Shown piece by piece: positions 54,601 through 62,519 of a stretch of DNA of 64,000 bases. Origin of the DNA: Hoylesella buccalis ATCC 35310 (lineage in GTDB: Bacteria > Bacteroidota > Bacteroidia > Bacteroidales > Bacteroidaceae); NCBI RefSeq assembly GCF_025151385.1, contig NZ_CP102287.1:2356001-2420000 (forward strand). The letters run 5' to 3'. The notes beneath the pieces were generated by a model. That model searched no databases and was not told where the DNA came from. It saw only the letters and a list, made by a program, of their open reading frames with translations. The stretch's first letter is position 1; each line of letters opens with the position of its first letter. A program made the position numbers and the translations under genes.

Positions 54601-54717
54601 CTTCTTACCTTCTCTAGTTTTAAGATGTGGGATCCAGAAGTAGGAACCACCGACGGTTTGAAGTATCCAATGATGAAAGCCGTATCTGTGGGCATCACCT
54701 TTAACTTTAACAATTAA
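51628..54717 (+). CDS. SusC-like TonB-dependent glycan transporter (second pair)
   Basis: A 1029-residue outer-membrane importer, clearly diverged from the first copy. It has a signal peptide (ending GIALAQK), a carboxypeptidase-like domain (VSGRVLDTKGETLIGVTV), a TonB-box region (EEVVVVGYGTQKKASVVGS), a plug with IRGISSFAGNTRPLVLIDG, the signature VASFSILKDAAASAVYGVRG, and a barrel ending MMKAVSVGITFNFNN. Its SusD partner starts 18 bases after the stop. Two SusCD pairs in one locus suggest separate uptake of differently sized or decorated fragments of the same glycan. Confidence 0.95.
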   Translation: MRHLNLNHYCKRLFVLLLGFFMVQGIALAQKPRLVSGRVLDTKGETLIGVTVAEEGNTTNSVVTDVTGTYRISLTTAKPILKFNYIGFKEKTVNVGADNVIDVALEEDISSLEEVVVVGYGTQKKASVVGSIANIQPEKLNMMPSRSLSNSLAGLSPGVIAVQRSGDPWYNNSDFWIRGISSFAGNTRPLVLIDGIERSLNDIDPDEVASFSILKDAAASAVYGVRGANGVIMIETKRGEIGKPQVNLRFEHSFTQPVKLPEYVGSVKYLELMNEMYRDEGKAPMVSEAVLENYRNRTDPELYPDVNWWDTIAKDYADNTRATLNISGGSKLLRYALVAGYFNENGILERDKRQAWDSSLKVNRYTVRSNVDINVTNTTVVRVNIGGFLQTRNAPPGDITDFEMFYQAMRIPPYVHPAIYADGRIPRVQYKQNPWAWATQRGFAKLNHSKIEALTSVEQDLKAITPGLSARLTFSFDKFASNSVDRSKNPDYYNPASSRDYNGNIVTSILSNGEQFLGYSKKADWGNQSTYLEGMLNYNRTFNNKHAVNLMALYNQKNYDDGSFLPFRTQGFAGRASYTFEDRYIAEFNFGYNGSENFAPGKRFGFFPALATGWIVSQEPWMESLSKTISLLKLRASWGKAGNSDISGRRFAYISTIENTGYYYYGTDGQFHRLGRAEGDIGVPDLTWEKVTKTNLGIDLGLFNNSISLSFDVFKEWRKDIFMKRKNIPASAGFNRAVWANFGKVENSGIDCSLNINHRFNRDFQLTALANFTYAHNKITEYDEPEAMKGTYRARTGKPVGQLFGLVAERLFEESDFDENGKLKEGIPTQKFSAESSLGPGDIKYVDQNGDGEITAIDQTAIGGTIDPQIVYGFGATLRYKQFDFGCFFSGVGKQYRILGGETWLPASSIGAGNIWSNIDDRWTKSNPRQDVFWPRMNELTIDNNKQASTWWLKNMSFLRLKNVELGYTLPRHWSEKIAMKDCRIFLRGSNLLTFSSFKMWDPEVGTTDGLKYPMMKAVSVGITFNFNN

Positions 54718-54735
54718 TCAAACAGAATAGTTACT

Positions 54736-56658
54736 ATGAATATAAAGAAATATATTTTCAAGGCTTCTGTTGTTTTGGTTTGTCTGTTGGCAACGTCAAG
54801 CTGTGATTATCTTGACAAGCAACCTGACGATCAATTAACAATGGATATGATTTTCTCGGACAAGATCCGCACAGAAGATTGGCTGGCCAGTGTTTACTCA
54901 TCGATACCAAGCCCTATATGGGGGTACATGAAAGATCAAGGCTACAACATCATGGGCGATGACATTGTGATTCCAAATGAATGGACTCCCTATGGGTGGG
55001 CCAATGTGTATGCGTTTACAACAGGAAACTGGAGTCCTACTTCAGGTTGGAATGCCAATTATTGGGTAGAACTGCCAAAACGTATCAGAACAGCTTTGCA
55101 GTTCCTGGAAAATGTACGTGTCATCCCCTCAGATGGATTGACAGAGAACTATGTCAACCAATTGAAGTACGAGGCGCGTTTTCTCATTGCCTATTACTAC
55201 TCGTTAATGGTTGAGACCTATGGTGCTGTCCCTTTCAATCCAGACAAACTCTATTCTATATACTCACCTTCTGAGGAAATGATGACCGAACAAACCCCAG
55301 CTGACGTCATTGTAGATTGGATAGACAAAGAACTTTTAGAGGTTTCTAAACATCTACCCGCCGTTTACGAAAGTGACCAAGATTGGGGACGCGCCACGTC
55401 TGTGATGGCTCTGGCCATGCGCGCCAAGACTTTACTGTTTGCAGCTAGTCCTCTTTTCAATGGAAATACAGACTATGCTGACTGGAAAAATAAGAGTGGT
55501 GAGAATTTAATTAACCAAACTTACTCTTCCGAAAAATGGCAGCGTGCGGCTCAGGCTTTCAAAGAAATGATTGACTTAGCAGAAGCAAGCGGATATGGCT
55601 TGTATTACGAATACAACGCCGGTGGCTCTATTGATCCTTTCATGTCATACTACAATATGTCACTCAAACGATTCTCGGACGGTAACAAAGAGATTGTATT
55701 TGGGCGCCCAGAGAATAAAGACCTCAATAGTTGGCAGGCTCACCATCTGCCCAAAGGCGTTCGAGGCAATGCTGCCATGAATATTACTCAAGAGCTGGTC
55801 GATGCTTTCTTCATGGCGAATGGAGAAAAACCAATCCTAGGTTACCACGAGGACGGATCTCCCATTATTAACGAGAAATCAGGATATACAGAAAGGGGCT
55901 TCTCGGCTAAAGATGAGATGCGCCGTACCAAATGGCCAGGTGGAGGGCCGGTAAACAAGTTCAAGGCTGATACAGGCGAAAGTCCTGTGACCTTGGTTGG
56001 TACTTACAATATGTACTGCAACCGCGAACCTCGATTCTATGTATCCGTCATTTTCAACCACGAATGGATGGGAGTGATCAACCGTCAGGTAAACAACTTG
56101 ATGGGCGCAGGTCAGGATGCAGCAAATAGTTTCGATTCTCCTTGGACAGGATATAATATCAGGAAACAAATTCCTTTGGATATTTACCCAAAAGAAAACA
56201 AGCACAGATACCAGCCAGGAATTCTCTATCGTATGGCTGATGCTTATCTCAGCTACGCTGAATGCCTAAACGAAACCCAAGGCAAACCTTCGGCAGAAGT
56301 ATACAAGTATGTTAATCTCATCAGAGAACGGGCTGGTTTGCCAGGCTTGAAAGAAGGACTTTCTAAGGAGCAGATGCGAGAGGCTATCCAGCACGAGCGC
56401 CGCATAGAGTTCAACTGTGAAGGCGTACGCATTGAAGACTTGCGTCGATGGAAATTAGCGGAAAAATATTTGAATGCACCGGTTTACGGAATGAACCGAA
56501 CGGGATCTGTAGCAAGTGACGACCCCAACAATCCCAAGGCATACTATAAACGCTGGTATTGGAAACCACGTATCTTCACCAAGAAGATGTACATGATGCC
56601 TGTTCCACAGACACAAATGGACATCAATACTAACTTAGTTCAAGCCCCTGGTTATTAA
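54736..56658 (+). CDS. SusD-like surface glycan-binding lipoprotein (second pair)
   Basis: The 640-residue partner of the preceding SusC. Lipoprotein signal with lipobox TSSC, then DYLDKQPDDQLTMDMIF. SusD features include YEARFLIAYYYSLMVETYG, RMADAYLSYAECLNETQG, and the C-terminal ERRIEFNCEGVRIEDLRRWK plus MYMMPVPQTQMDINTN. Low similarity to the first SusD argues for two separately recruited pairs rather than a recent duplication. Next gene follows after 18 bases. Confidence 0.95.
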   Translation: MNIKKYIFKASVVLVCLLATSSCDYLDKQPDDQLTMDMIFSDKIRTEDWLASVYSSIPSPIWGYMKDQGYNIMGDDIVIPNEWTPYGWANVYAFTTGNWSPTSGWNANYWVELPKRIRTALQFLENVRVIPSDGLTENYVNQLKYEARFLIAYYYSLMVETYGAVPFNPDKLYSIYSPSEEMMTEQTPADVIVDWIDKELLEVSKHLPAVYESDQDWGRATSVMALAMRAKTLLFAASPLFNGNTDYADWKNKSGENLINQTYSSEKWQRAAQAFKEMIDLAEASGYGLYYEYNAGGSIDPFMSYYNMSLKRFSDGNKEIVFGRPENKDLNSWQAHHLPKGVRGNAAMNITQELVDAFFMANGEKPILGYHEDGSPIINEKSGYTERGFSAKDEMRRTKWPGGGPVNKFKADTGESPVTLVGTYNMYCNREPRFYVSVIFNHEWMGVINRQVNNLMGAGQDAANSFDSPWTGYNIRKQIPLDIYPKENKHRYQPGILYRMADAYLSYAECLNETQGKPSAEVYKYVNLIRERAGLPGLKEGLSKEQMREAIQHERRIEFNCEGVRIEDLRRWKLAEKYLNAPVYGMNRTGSVASDDPNNPKAYYKRWYWKPRIFTKKMYMMPVPQTQMDINTNLVQAPGY

Positions 56659-56676
56659 TCTTTTAGAAAAACAGTT

Positions 56677-58377
56677 ATGAAACATTTATATTATCATTTG
56701 ACAACAATCTGTTTGCTATTGATAGCAGTCTTCAGCTCTTGCTCTGACAGCGAGGACGTAAGGCCAAATGTAGACAGATTTCTCCGACTGCAACACACAT
56801 CGATAACGATCAATGTCGGAGAGGAATATTTGCTCAAAGCATCCGTAGATACATTAGCAGGAAAAAACTATCAACTCGTATGGTCTGTGGGCAACAGCAG
56901 TTTGGCGTCGATAGAAAAAAGCGACCAGCAAATGGGTCTGATCAGAGGCCTTCAGCCTGGAACGACAACCATCAAGGTGGAAACTGACGATCACAAATTG
57001 ATGTATTTTGCAGATTTGACAGTCTTGGAAGGTGCACCCTCCTTAAAACTTTTGACCATTGGAAGTGGCCTTGCCAATCAATCTGCAAACGAAGCCTTGG
57101 TACAGATGGCTAAAGCAGCAGGCCATCCTATGGTGGTATGCAATATCTTTGAAGACAAAGCATCCTTATCCAAACACTTGAGAAACATTGCCAACAATGC
57201 CAATGCGTACGACTACAAACGTATTGACGAAAGGCTCAATGCCAACAATCAACGCAATCAATCACTAAGAGATGTTGTAAACAATGAAAATTGGGATTAC
57301 ATTGCCATTGAAGAAAGTGCCGATTCAGCAGGATTTCAAAAAGGCTACAAGGAGGTTTTGCCAGAGTTGATCAAGCAACTCAAGGAGTGGTCAACAAATC
57401 CAAATTTGAAGATTCTCATTCATCAACCTTGGGCTTACAGCTCTACGGCCACTACTCCGGGATTCAAACAGTTTGATAATGACCAATTGAAGATGTTTAA
57501 CAGCATTGTTACAGCAACCCAATCTGCAACCAATCAAGTCACTCGGATTGTTCCTGTGGGAACTGCTATCCAGAACGCACGAACTACCTATCTGGGAGAA
57601 AGTGTGATTAATGGCGACATTGAGTTAAACGCTACCTCTGGACAATACATTGCTGCCATGACATGGATAGAAGTGTTATTTGGCATTGACGTGAGTGCAT
57701 CTCCTTTGATGATTCCCCAAATGTCTGAATATGTCAATAACCTGTACAAGTTGTCTGCTCACAATGCTATCATTCACAACAAGCAGGTGACAGACATGGT
57801 AGACTTCAAGTCGGCAAACCCATTCATCTTGGATCATCCTATCTATATTGACTTTGGTGAGAAAGCTACTCCATTACCATTCAATAGTTTTATTGATCCG
57901 GAAAAGCCAGTGAGCAACTTGATTGATAAAGCAGGAAATAGCACCTATTTTAACATCGAAGCGACAAGCGCTTTCGGAAAGCTAAACAGAAGAGAAATCT
58001 CTAACACGCTGGGATTCCCTGAAAGTGTATGTCAGGACATGTTCTTCCGTGACGGCAGAAAACCAGGACAGGGAATAGGTTCGTTCAAAGTAAGCAACAT
58101 GAATACCACCAAGAAGTATACCTTTGTTTTCTATGGTGCCATCAATGATAAGAACACAGGTACCCGCTTCAAAGTGAGAGGCGTCAATGAAGGTCAGATG
58201 GACTTGTCTAACGACTACAATAAGGATAAACTGGCCATCATTGAGAACATCCAGCCCAGACAAGATGGTACGGTAGACATCGAACTGACCATGGCACCAT
58301 TCAATACGCAGTGGGGCGGATTCTTCGGTGTTAATGCTATGATTATTGTTCCAGAAGGCTATTCAGGCTCCTACTAA
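56677..58377 (+). CDS. Lipoprotein with Big2-like and degenerate DUF4886 (SGNH-fold) domains
   Basis: The 566-residue product has a lipoprotein signal (FSSC), a Big2-like Ig domain (about 35-118; SSLASIEKSD, LQPGTTTIKVETDD), a DUF4886 SGNH-hydrolase-like domain (about 122-345) and a C-terminal beta domain. Blocks such as ILIHQPWAY, VPVGTAIQNART and GQYIAAMTWIEVLFG fix the DUF4886 assignment. The catalytic motif IGNSFS is, however, replaced by IGSGLA (Gly131 at the Ser position), and the usual His near DGxHLD is Glu316 in GDIELN. It is therefore probably not an esterase. Its place directly after SusD is where surface glycan-binding proteins are encoded, suggesting a binding role (inference). 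Confidence 0.82.
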   Translation: MKHLYYHLTTICLLLIAVFSSCSDSEDVRPNVDRFLRLQHTSITINVGEEYLLKASVDTLAGKNYQLVWSVGNSSLASIEKSDQQMGLIRGLQPGTTTIKVETDDHKLMYFADLTVLEGAPSLKLLTIGSGLANQSANEALVQMAKAAGHPMVVCNIFEDKASLSKHLRNIANNANAYDYKRIDERLNANNQRNQSLRDVVNNENWDYIAIEESADSAGFQKGYKEVLPELIKQLKEWSTNPNLKILIHQPWAYSSTATTPGFKQFDNDQLKMFNSIVTATQSATNQVTRIVPVGTAIQNARTTYLGESVINGDIELNATSGQYIAAMTWIEVLFGIDVSASPLMIPQMSEYVNNLYKLSAHNAIIHNKQVTDMVDFKSANPFILDHPIYIDFGEKATPLPFNSFIDPEKPVSNLIDKAGNSTYFNIEATSAFGKLNRREISNTLGFPESVCQDMFFRDGRKPGQGIGSFKVSNMNTTKKYTFVFYGAINDKNTGTRFKVRGVNEGQMDLSNDYNKDKLAIIENIQPRQDGTVDIELTMAPFNTQWGGFFGVNAMIIVPEGYSGSY

Positions 58378-58405
58378 ATCTTCATTGATTGGATAGGATT
58401 GGTTG

Positions 58406-58484
58406 CACCGTCGGCAATATTTTGCCACTGATTACGTTCTTGTAACAGCGACAAGCTTATATATGTCGACGGTGTTTTTATTTT
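58406..58484 (+). terminator. Branched hairpin with T-run inside the locus
   Basis: Outer arms CACCGTCG (58406-58413) and CGACGGTG (58467-58474) enclose two smaller hairpins, GGCAA-tatt-TTGCC and CTTGT...ACAAG, and are followed by TTTTTATTTT. The form suggests a terminator or attenuator separating the DUF4886 gene from the second GH172 gene, which may then need read-through or its own promoter. Confidence 0.65.
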
Positions 58485-58518
58485 CCAAAATAACATTATT
58501 GATTTATAATTTCAAAAC

Positions 58519-60447
58519 ATGACTAAATTATTCAAACTATTCAGCCTTGCGTGGCTATTGTTCGCTCCATTGACTGTCTTCTCACAGGAAAAATATCGCT
58601 GGGCGGACGAACTATCCTTGTTAAAAAGCATCGATAAGCTACCGCAATATCGCACAGGATCTTACGTTGAATCCTTCTCCAGCTACGACCGTACCCACGG
58701 AAACGATGATGGATTTGCAGGAACCTATTCGTTTCTTCGCAAAGAGGGCGACAAGCTGGTTATTGCAGAGATGAAAGGACCGGGAGTCATTGACCGCATT
58801 TGGACTCCTACGCCCAATGAGACCATGCTTTATTTCTATTTTGACGGCAACAAGAAACCTGGACTTCAAATAAAATTCTCAGATCTCTTCTCTGGCAAGG
58901 TTTATCCATTTGTCAAGCCTGTCTGCGGAAATGAGGTGGGTGGATATTATTGCTACGTACCCATCACATACAAAAAATCGTGCAAGATAGTATACGACGG
59001 GCCCAAGCTGGAGTTCATTCAGATAGGCTACCGCAACCTGACAACCAAGAAGGTGGAAACCTATAACGGTCAGTTTACACAGCAGGACAAACAACTCTTG
59101 CAAGAGGTTTGCGACCTATGGAATGCCAATGAATACAAAATGAGTCTTTTCACACAAGGTAAATCGTCTGACATCAAGACCATGGAGAAAGAAATTACCC
59201 TCCAGCCAGGCGAAACAGTCAATTGTTTCTCCCTTGACACGCCGGGCCGCATCGTCGGCATGGAGATTGATGGCGGAACAGCCTTAGAGGGTGATAACAA
59301 AGATGTCATCCTCTCAGCTTCATGGGACGGCGAATCCATCGAGGCCATCTACTCACCCTTGCAAGATTTCTTTGGCTACGCCTTTGGACGAGGTGCCATG
59401 CGCAGCTTACTCATGGGTAAGCAAGGTAACAACAACTATTGTTTCCTGCCCATGCCCTTTGACCGTTCGGCTAAGGTGAACTTGATATACAAAAAACGCA
59501 ACGAGTACCAACCTACCATTATCGCAAAGGTCAAAATTCATTACAACCAACAAGGCAGAGCCAAGGATGAAGGAAAGTTCTACAGTGTTTGGAGCCGTCA
59601 AAAGACACCGATTGGAACCTATCACACATTCTTGCATACAAAGGCTAAGGGACATTATGTTGGTACCATCTTGCAGTCACAAGGACTCAGACCTGGCATG
59701 ACCCTCTTCTTCGAAGGTGACGACAGCACCCATGTAGATGGTAAGATGCGCTTGCACGGAACTGGTTCTGAAGACTATTTCAACGGTGGCTGGTATGCAC
59801 TGCTCGACAGGTGGGATCGTGGCATCAGCCTTCCAATTCACGGTTCGCTCGACTATTCGCTGCCCATGGCTCGAACAGGAGGATACCGTTTCCACATCAG
59901 CGACAAGATGTCGTTCGAGAAAGAAATCTATCATGGCATGGAACATGGTGGACAGAATAACGATTTTCCAGTAGACTATATATCGGTGGCCATGTTCTAC
60001 GCAGACCGTCCGCTCACCACGAAGCAAGAGCCGCAAGGTGAACTGCTGAAGGTATATAAACCTACCACTCACATCTATTTCCCGCAGCTCTTCGAGATGA
60101 CCATCGGAGGCGATATGAATATTTCGTCCGACCACGGAACTGTGATGACAACCAACAACCAAGGTGAAACGCGCATCATGCTTTCGCACGTACCAGACGG
60201 TAAATACAAGGTCTTAATCGATTACACTACGTTCCCCGATGGTGCGGATTTCCAAGTGTGGCAACGCCAGAAACAGCTTTCTGACTGGATTTCGGCCAAA
60301 ACTGCTGAACGTGAAGAAAAGAATCGCCTGCATGTGGGTGACATCGATCTGACACAACAAACCAACTCCATCACCTTCCGCGTGAGGAAGAATGGCGGAA
60401 CCAGTAAGTTCGGTCTCAGATTGATTACGCTCGAGCGAGTAAATTAA
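58519..60447 (+). CDS. GH172 (DUF2961) glycosidase, long form
   Basis: A 642-residue secreted enzyme with a signal peptide (cleavage near VFSQE) and the DUF2961 core: RTGSYVESFSSYDRTHGNDD, MKGPGVIDRIWTPTP, GAMRSLLMGKQGNNNYCFLP, KGHYVGTILQSQGL and GTGSEDYFNGGWYALLDRWD with Glu418 at the conserved position. About 140 extra C-terminal residues form another beta-sandwich (HVPDGKYKVLIDYTTFPDGA; NSITFRVRKNGG), perhaps a binding module. It differs enough from the compact GH172 at 50343 to suggest a different linkage or position preference. The GNAT gene follows five bases after its stop. Confidence 0.92.
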   Translation: MTKLFKLFSLAWLLFAPLTVFSQEKYRWADELSLLKSIDKLPQYRTGSYVESFSSYDRTHGNDDGFAGTYSFLRKEGDKLVIAEMKGPGVIDRIWTPTPNETMLYFYFDGNKKPGLQIKFSDLFSGKVYPFVKPVCGNEVGGYYCYVPITYKKSCKIVYDGPKLEFIQIGYRNLTTKKVETYNGQFTQQDKQLLQEVCDLWNANEYKMSLFTQGKSSDIKTMEKEITLQPGETVNCFSLDTPGRIVGMEIDGGTALEGDNKDVILSASWDGESIEAIYSPLQDFFGYAFGRGAMRSLLMGKQGNNNYCFLPMPFDRSAKVNLIYKKRNEYQPTIIAKVKIHYNQQGRAKDEGKFYSVWSRQKTPIGTYHTFLHTKAKGHYVGTILQSQGLRPGMTLFFEGDDSTHVDGKMRLHGTGSEDYFNGGWYALLDRWDRGISLPIHGSLDYSLPMARTGGYRFHISDKMSFEKEIYHGMEHGGQNNDFPVDYISVAMFYADRPLTTKQEPQGELLKVYKPTTHIYFPQLFEMTIGGDMNISSDHGTVMTTNNQGETRIMLSHVPDGKYKVLIDYTTFPDGADFQVWQRQKQLSDWISAKTAEREEKNRLHVGDIDLTQQTNSITFRVRKNGGTSKFGLRLITLERVN

Positions 60448-60452
60448 CAAAC

Positions 60453-60968
60453 ATGCATACCACACAAATTGCATTCCGAAAAGCTACAACCGCAGATTTG
60501 GAAGAGGCGTGGACGCTCTTGGACACAGCTCGCAACCTCATGCTGACCAACGGCAGGAAACAGTGGACAAAGGACTATCCCTCACGAGAACTGATTGAGG
60601 ATGACATCATCGGAGGAGACGCTTACATTCTTACCGTCGATGGAGAGGTAGCCGCATACGCCAAACTTGCCGTGAACGGCGAACCCGAATATTCTCATCT
60701 CGAAGGTTCTTGGCTCAGCGAACAAGACTATGTGGTGATTCACAGGCTTGCCGTTAGCCCCCGTCACCGAGGACATGGATTGTCCAAACGCCTCTTCCAC
60801 GAAGCGGAGAAATGGGCTGCCTCGCAAGGCGTTCACAGCATCAAGGTAGATACCAACTATGACAACGTTGAGATGCTGAACATCCTTCCACACCTGGGCT
60901 ACACCTATTGTGGTCAAATACACTATGGTGCCAAAGGCGACAGAAAGGCTTTTGAGAAACTAATCTGA
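60453..60968 (+). CDS. GNAT-family N-acetyltransferase
   Basis: A 171-residue acyltransferase using acetyl-CoA. The CoA-binding motif A is VIHRLAVSPRHRGHGLSKRL (R/Q-x-x-G-x-G/A form) followed by HEAEKWAASQGVHSIKVDTN; the C-terminal part has NILPHLGYTYCGQIHYG. The acceptor is unknown. The five-base spacing to the GH172 gene means it is transcribed as the last gene of the locus, but a metabolic link to arabinan use is not evident. No signal peptide; cytoplasmic. Confidence 0.9.
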   Translation: MHTTQIAFRKATTADLEEAWTLLDTARNLMLTNGRKQWTKDYPSRELIEDDIIGGDAYILTVDGEVAAYAKLAVNGEPEYSHLEGSWLSEQDYVVIHRLAVSPRHRGHGLSKRLFHEAEKWAASQGVHSIKVDTNYDNVEMLNILPHLGYTYCGQIHYGAKGDRKAFEKLI

Positions 60969-61072
60969 ACAAACTGTAGCAACAAACTAGGATATAACAA
61001 TTACTAAAGTTCCCTTACAGGAGCAAATACATATAGGCAATTGGATTGTTTTTTAGATGTCATGTCATTAGT

Positions 61073-62383
61073 GTCCCGTTAAAATCGGGACCAGTTAAAT
61101 ATTAATCAAATAACCCCGGAAAGAGGGGACAATCGAGTTCTTTGACATTATTGAAATCAGTCCTTTCGAAGAGATCTACGAGTGGTGTCTTATCCATAAG
61201 CGAAATACTTAGAATCTGAAGAACCTCATAAGTCGATCGCTTAAGTTGAAAATCATGTTGTATGATAGCAACAAGGCAATAGGCTATGATTGCCGATGAA
61301 ATTTGGATTCTCACAGCATTCTCTGTTGTACCCCAAAACTTCTTGATCTTGAGGTGCTGCTTTAGCCATTTGAAGAACAGCTCTATCTGCCATCTATTCT
61401 TGTAAAGATTGGCGATTTCAGGTGCTGTAAGATGAAAGGCATTGGTTAGGAAAGCAAACTCCCTGTCTTGTTCTTCATCATAGAATTTGACGAGTCTGAG
61501 TTTCTCCGGATACTTTCGGTATGAATTGTATTCAGTGAATTCAATCACAGCATCTGTCAATATATTCTTTGGCAACCTGCGCCTCCATTTACAGCATTTG
61601 TATTGCAGATTCTTCTTGGCTCGCACAACAAAGAACGATTCCTGCTGATGTATTTTGAAAAGTTCCTTGAATGCATTATATCCACGGTCGAATACATAGT
61701 AAGAACCTGATTCATAAGGAATTTCCTTCATGGAATTTGAGTCGTAAACGGATGCTGTAGAGATATGGAAGAAAGCAGGAACCTGAGATTCGAGGTCATA
61801 TAACACATGTGCTTTTATCCCTCCCTTCTTCTTACGGAACTTTGCCCACCAGAAGACTGACAAACACAAAGGAATTGTCGTTGAGTCGAAGGCATACACA
61901 TTGCCTTTCAACTTGAAGATATCCGTTACCCGTTTCTTTCTGGCTTGCTCCATCATATAGAAAGCAAAGTCTTCAAAGATACGGTAGTCACGATTCTGAT
62001 TGGCTGAAGCAAATGTCGTTTTCGCAATAGGCTTACGCCCTAATCCAAGATGGTATTGCTTTGCTCTATGTGCTTCAAAAGCAACTATCAAATCTCGCAA
62101 ACTCTCTCGATTACTCAGTTGACCAAACATCATAGCAAGCAACTGATTCCAACAAGTGAAATGCTTCACATAGCGGTTTCCATCATACTTGCGAACATAG
62201 TTGTTAAACTGAGTTCTGTTCAAAAAAGCGGTGAGCTGGGCAAAAACGTATTTGTCTTGGAACATAACAGTCATTTAAATTTGACTGCAAAGTTACGAAA
62301 TCAAGTCCGTTTCATTTCAAAACACCACCTAATAGACTGTATTTCAATTAATTCAAAGAGCGATTAGCCCACCTTAACGGGAC
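61073..62383 (-). mobile_element. IS4-family insertion sequence with target duplication
   Basis: Ends are GTCCCGTTAA (61073-61082) and its complement TTAACGGGAC (62374-62383), flanked on both sides by ATTAGT (61067-61072 and 62384-62389). If the repeat is taken one base wider, the duplication shortens to TTAG. One intact transposase gene fills it. It inserted just after the last gene of the D-arabinan-type locus and next to repeat copy B. Confidence 0.9.
61102..62274 (-). CDS. IS4-family DDE transposase
   Basis: A 390-residue transposase that appears intact. DDE residues are Asp130 (YAFDSTTI), Asp196 (YVFDRGYNAF) and Glu298 within the IS4 signature YKNRWQIELFFKWLKQHL, that is Y-x2-R-x3-E-x6-K. 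The N-terminal region (SNRESLRDLIVAFEAH) matches the N-terminal domain seen in related Bacteroidales elements. No frameshift or stop is seen, and with clean ends and a target duplication the element may be active. Confidence 0.95.
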   Translation of the reverse strand: MTVMFQDKYVFAQLTAFLNRTQFNNYVRKYDGNRYVKHFTCWNQLLAMMFGQLSNRESLRDLIVAFEAHRAKQYHLGLGRKPIAKTTFASANQNRDYRIFEDFAFYMMEQARKKRVTDIFKLKGNVYAFDSTTIPLCLSVFWWAKFRKKKGGIKAHVLYDLESQVPAFFHISTASVYDSNSMKEIPYESGSYYVFDRGYNAFKELFKIHQQESFFVVRAKKNLQYKCCKWRRRLPKNILTDAVIEFTEYNSYRKYPEKLRLVKFYDEEQDREFAFLTNAFHLTAPEIANLYKNRWQIELFFKWLKQHLKIKKFWGTTENAVRIQISSAIIAYCLVAIIQHDFQLKRSTYEVLQILSISLMDKTPLVDLFERTDFNNVKELDCPLFPGLFD

Positions 62384-62519
62384 ATTAGTGATGTCATGTT
62401 GTTGATTAGGAAAGATATGTGTGGGAAAACAAAGATAAATCGTGATGCCATTTTGTTAAACATAATGCAAGATAAAAAGGAATTACTGAAATTTAAAAAG
62501 ATGGAATCCAATATATGAA

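Noticed and set aside
50343..60447. GH172 genes as evidence of fructan (inulin/difructose) use
   Set aside because: There is no GH32 or GH91 catalytic gene, fructokinase or fructose transporter in the locus. The GH183 and GH116 neighbours with FucI and ribulokinase fit D-arabinose better.
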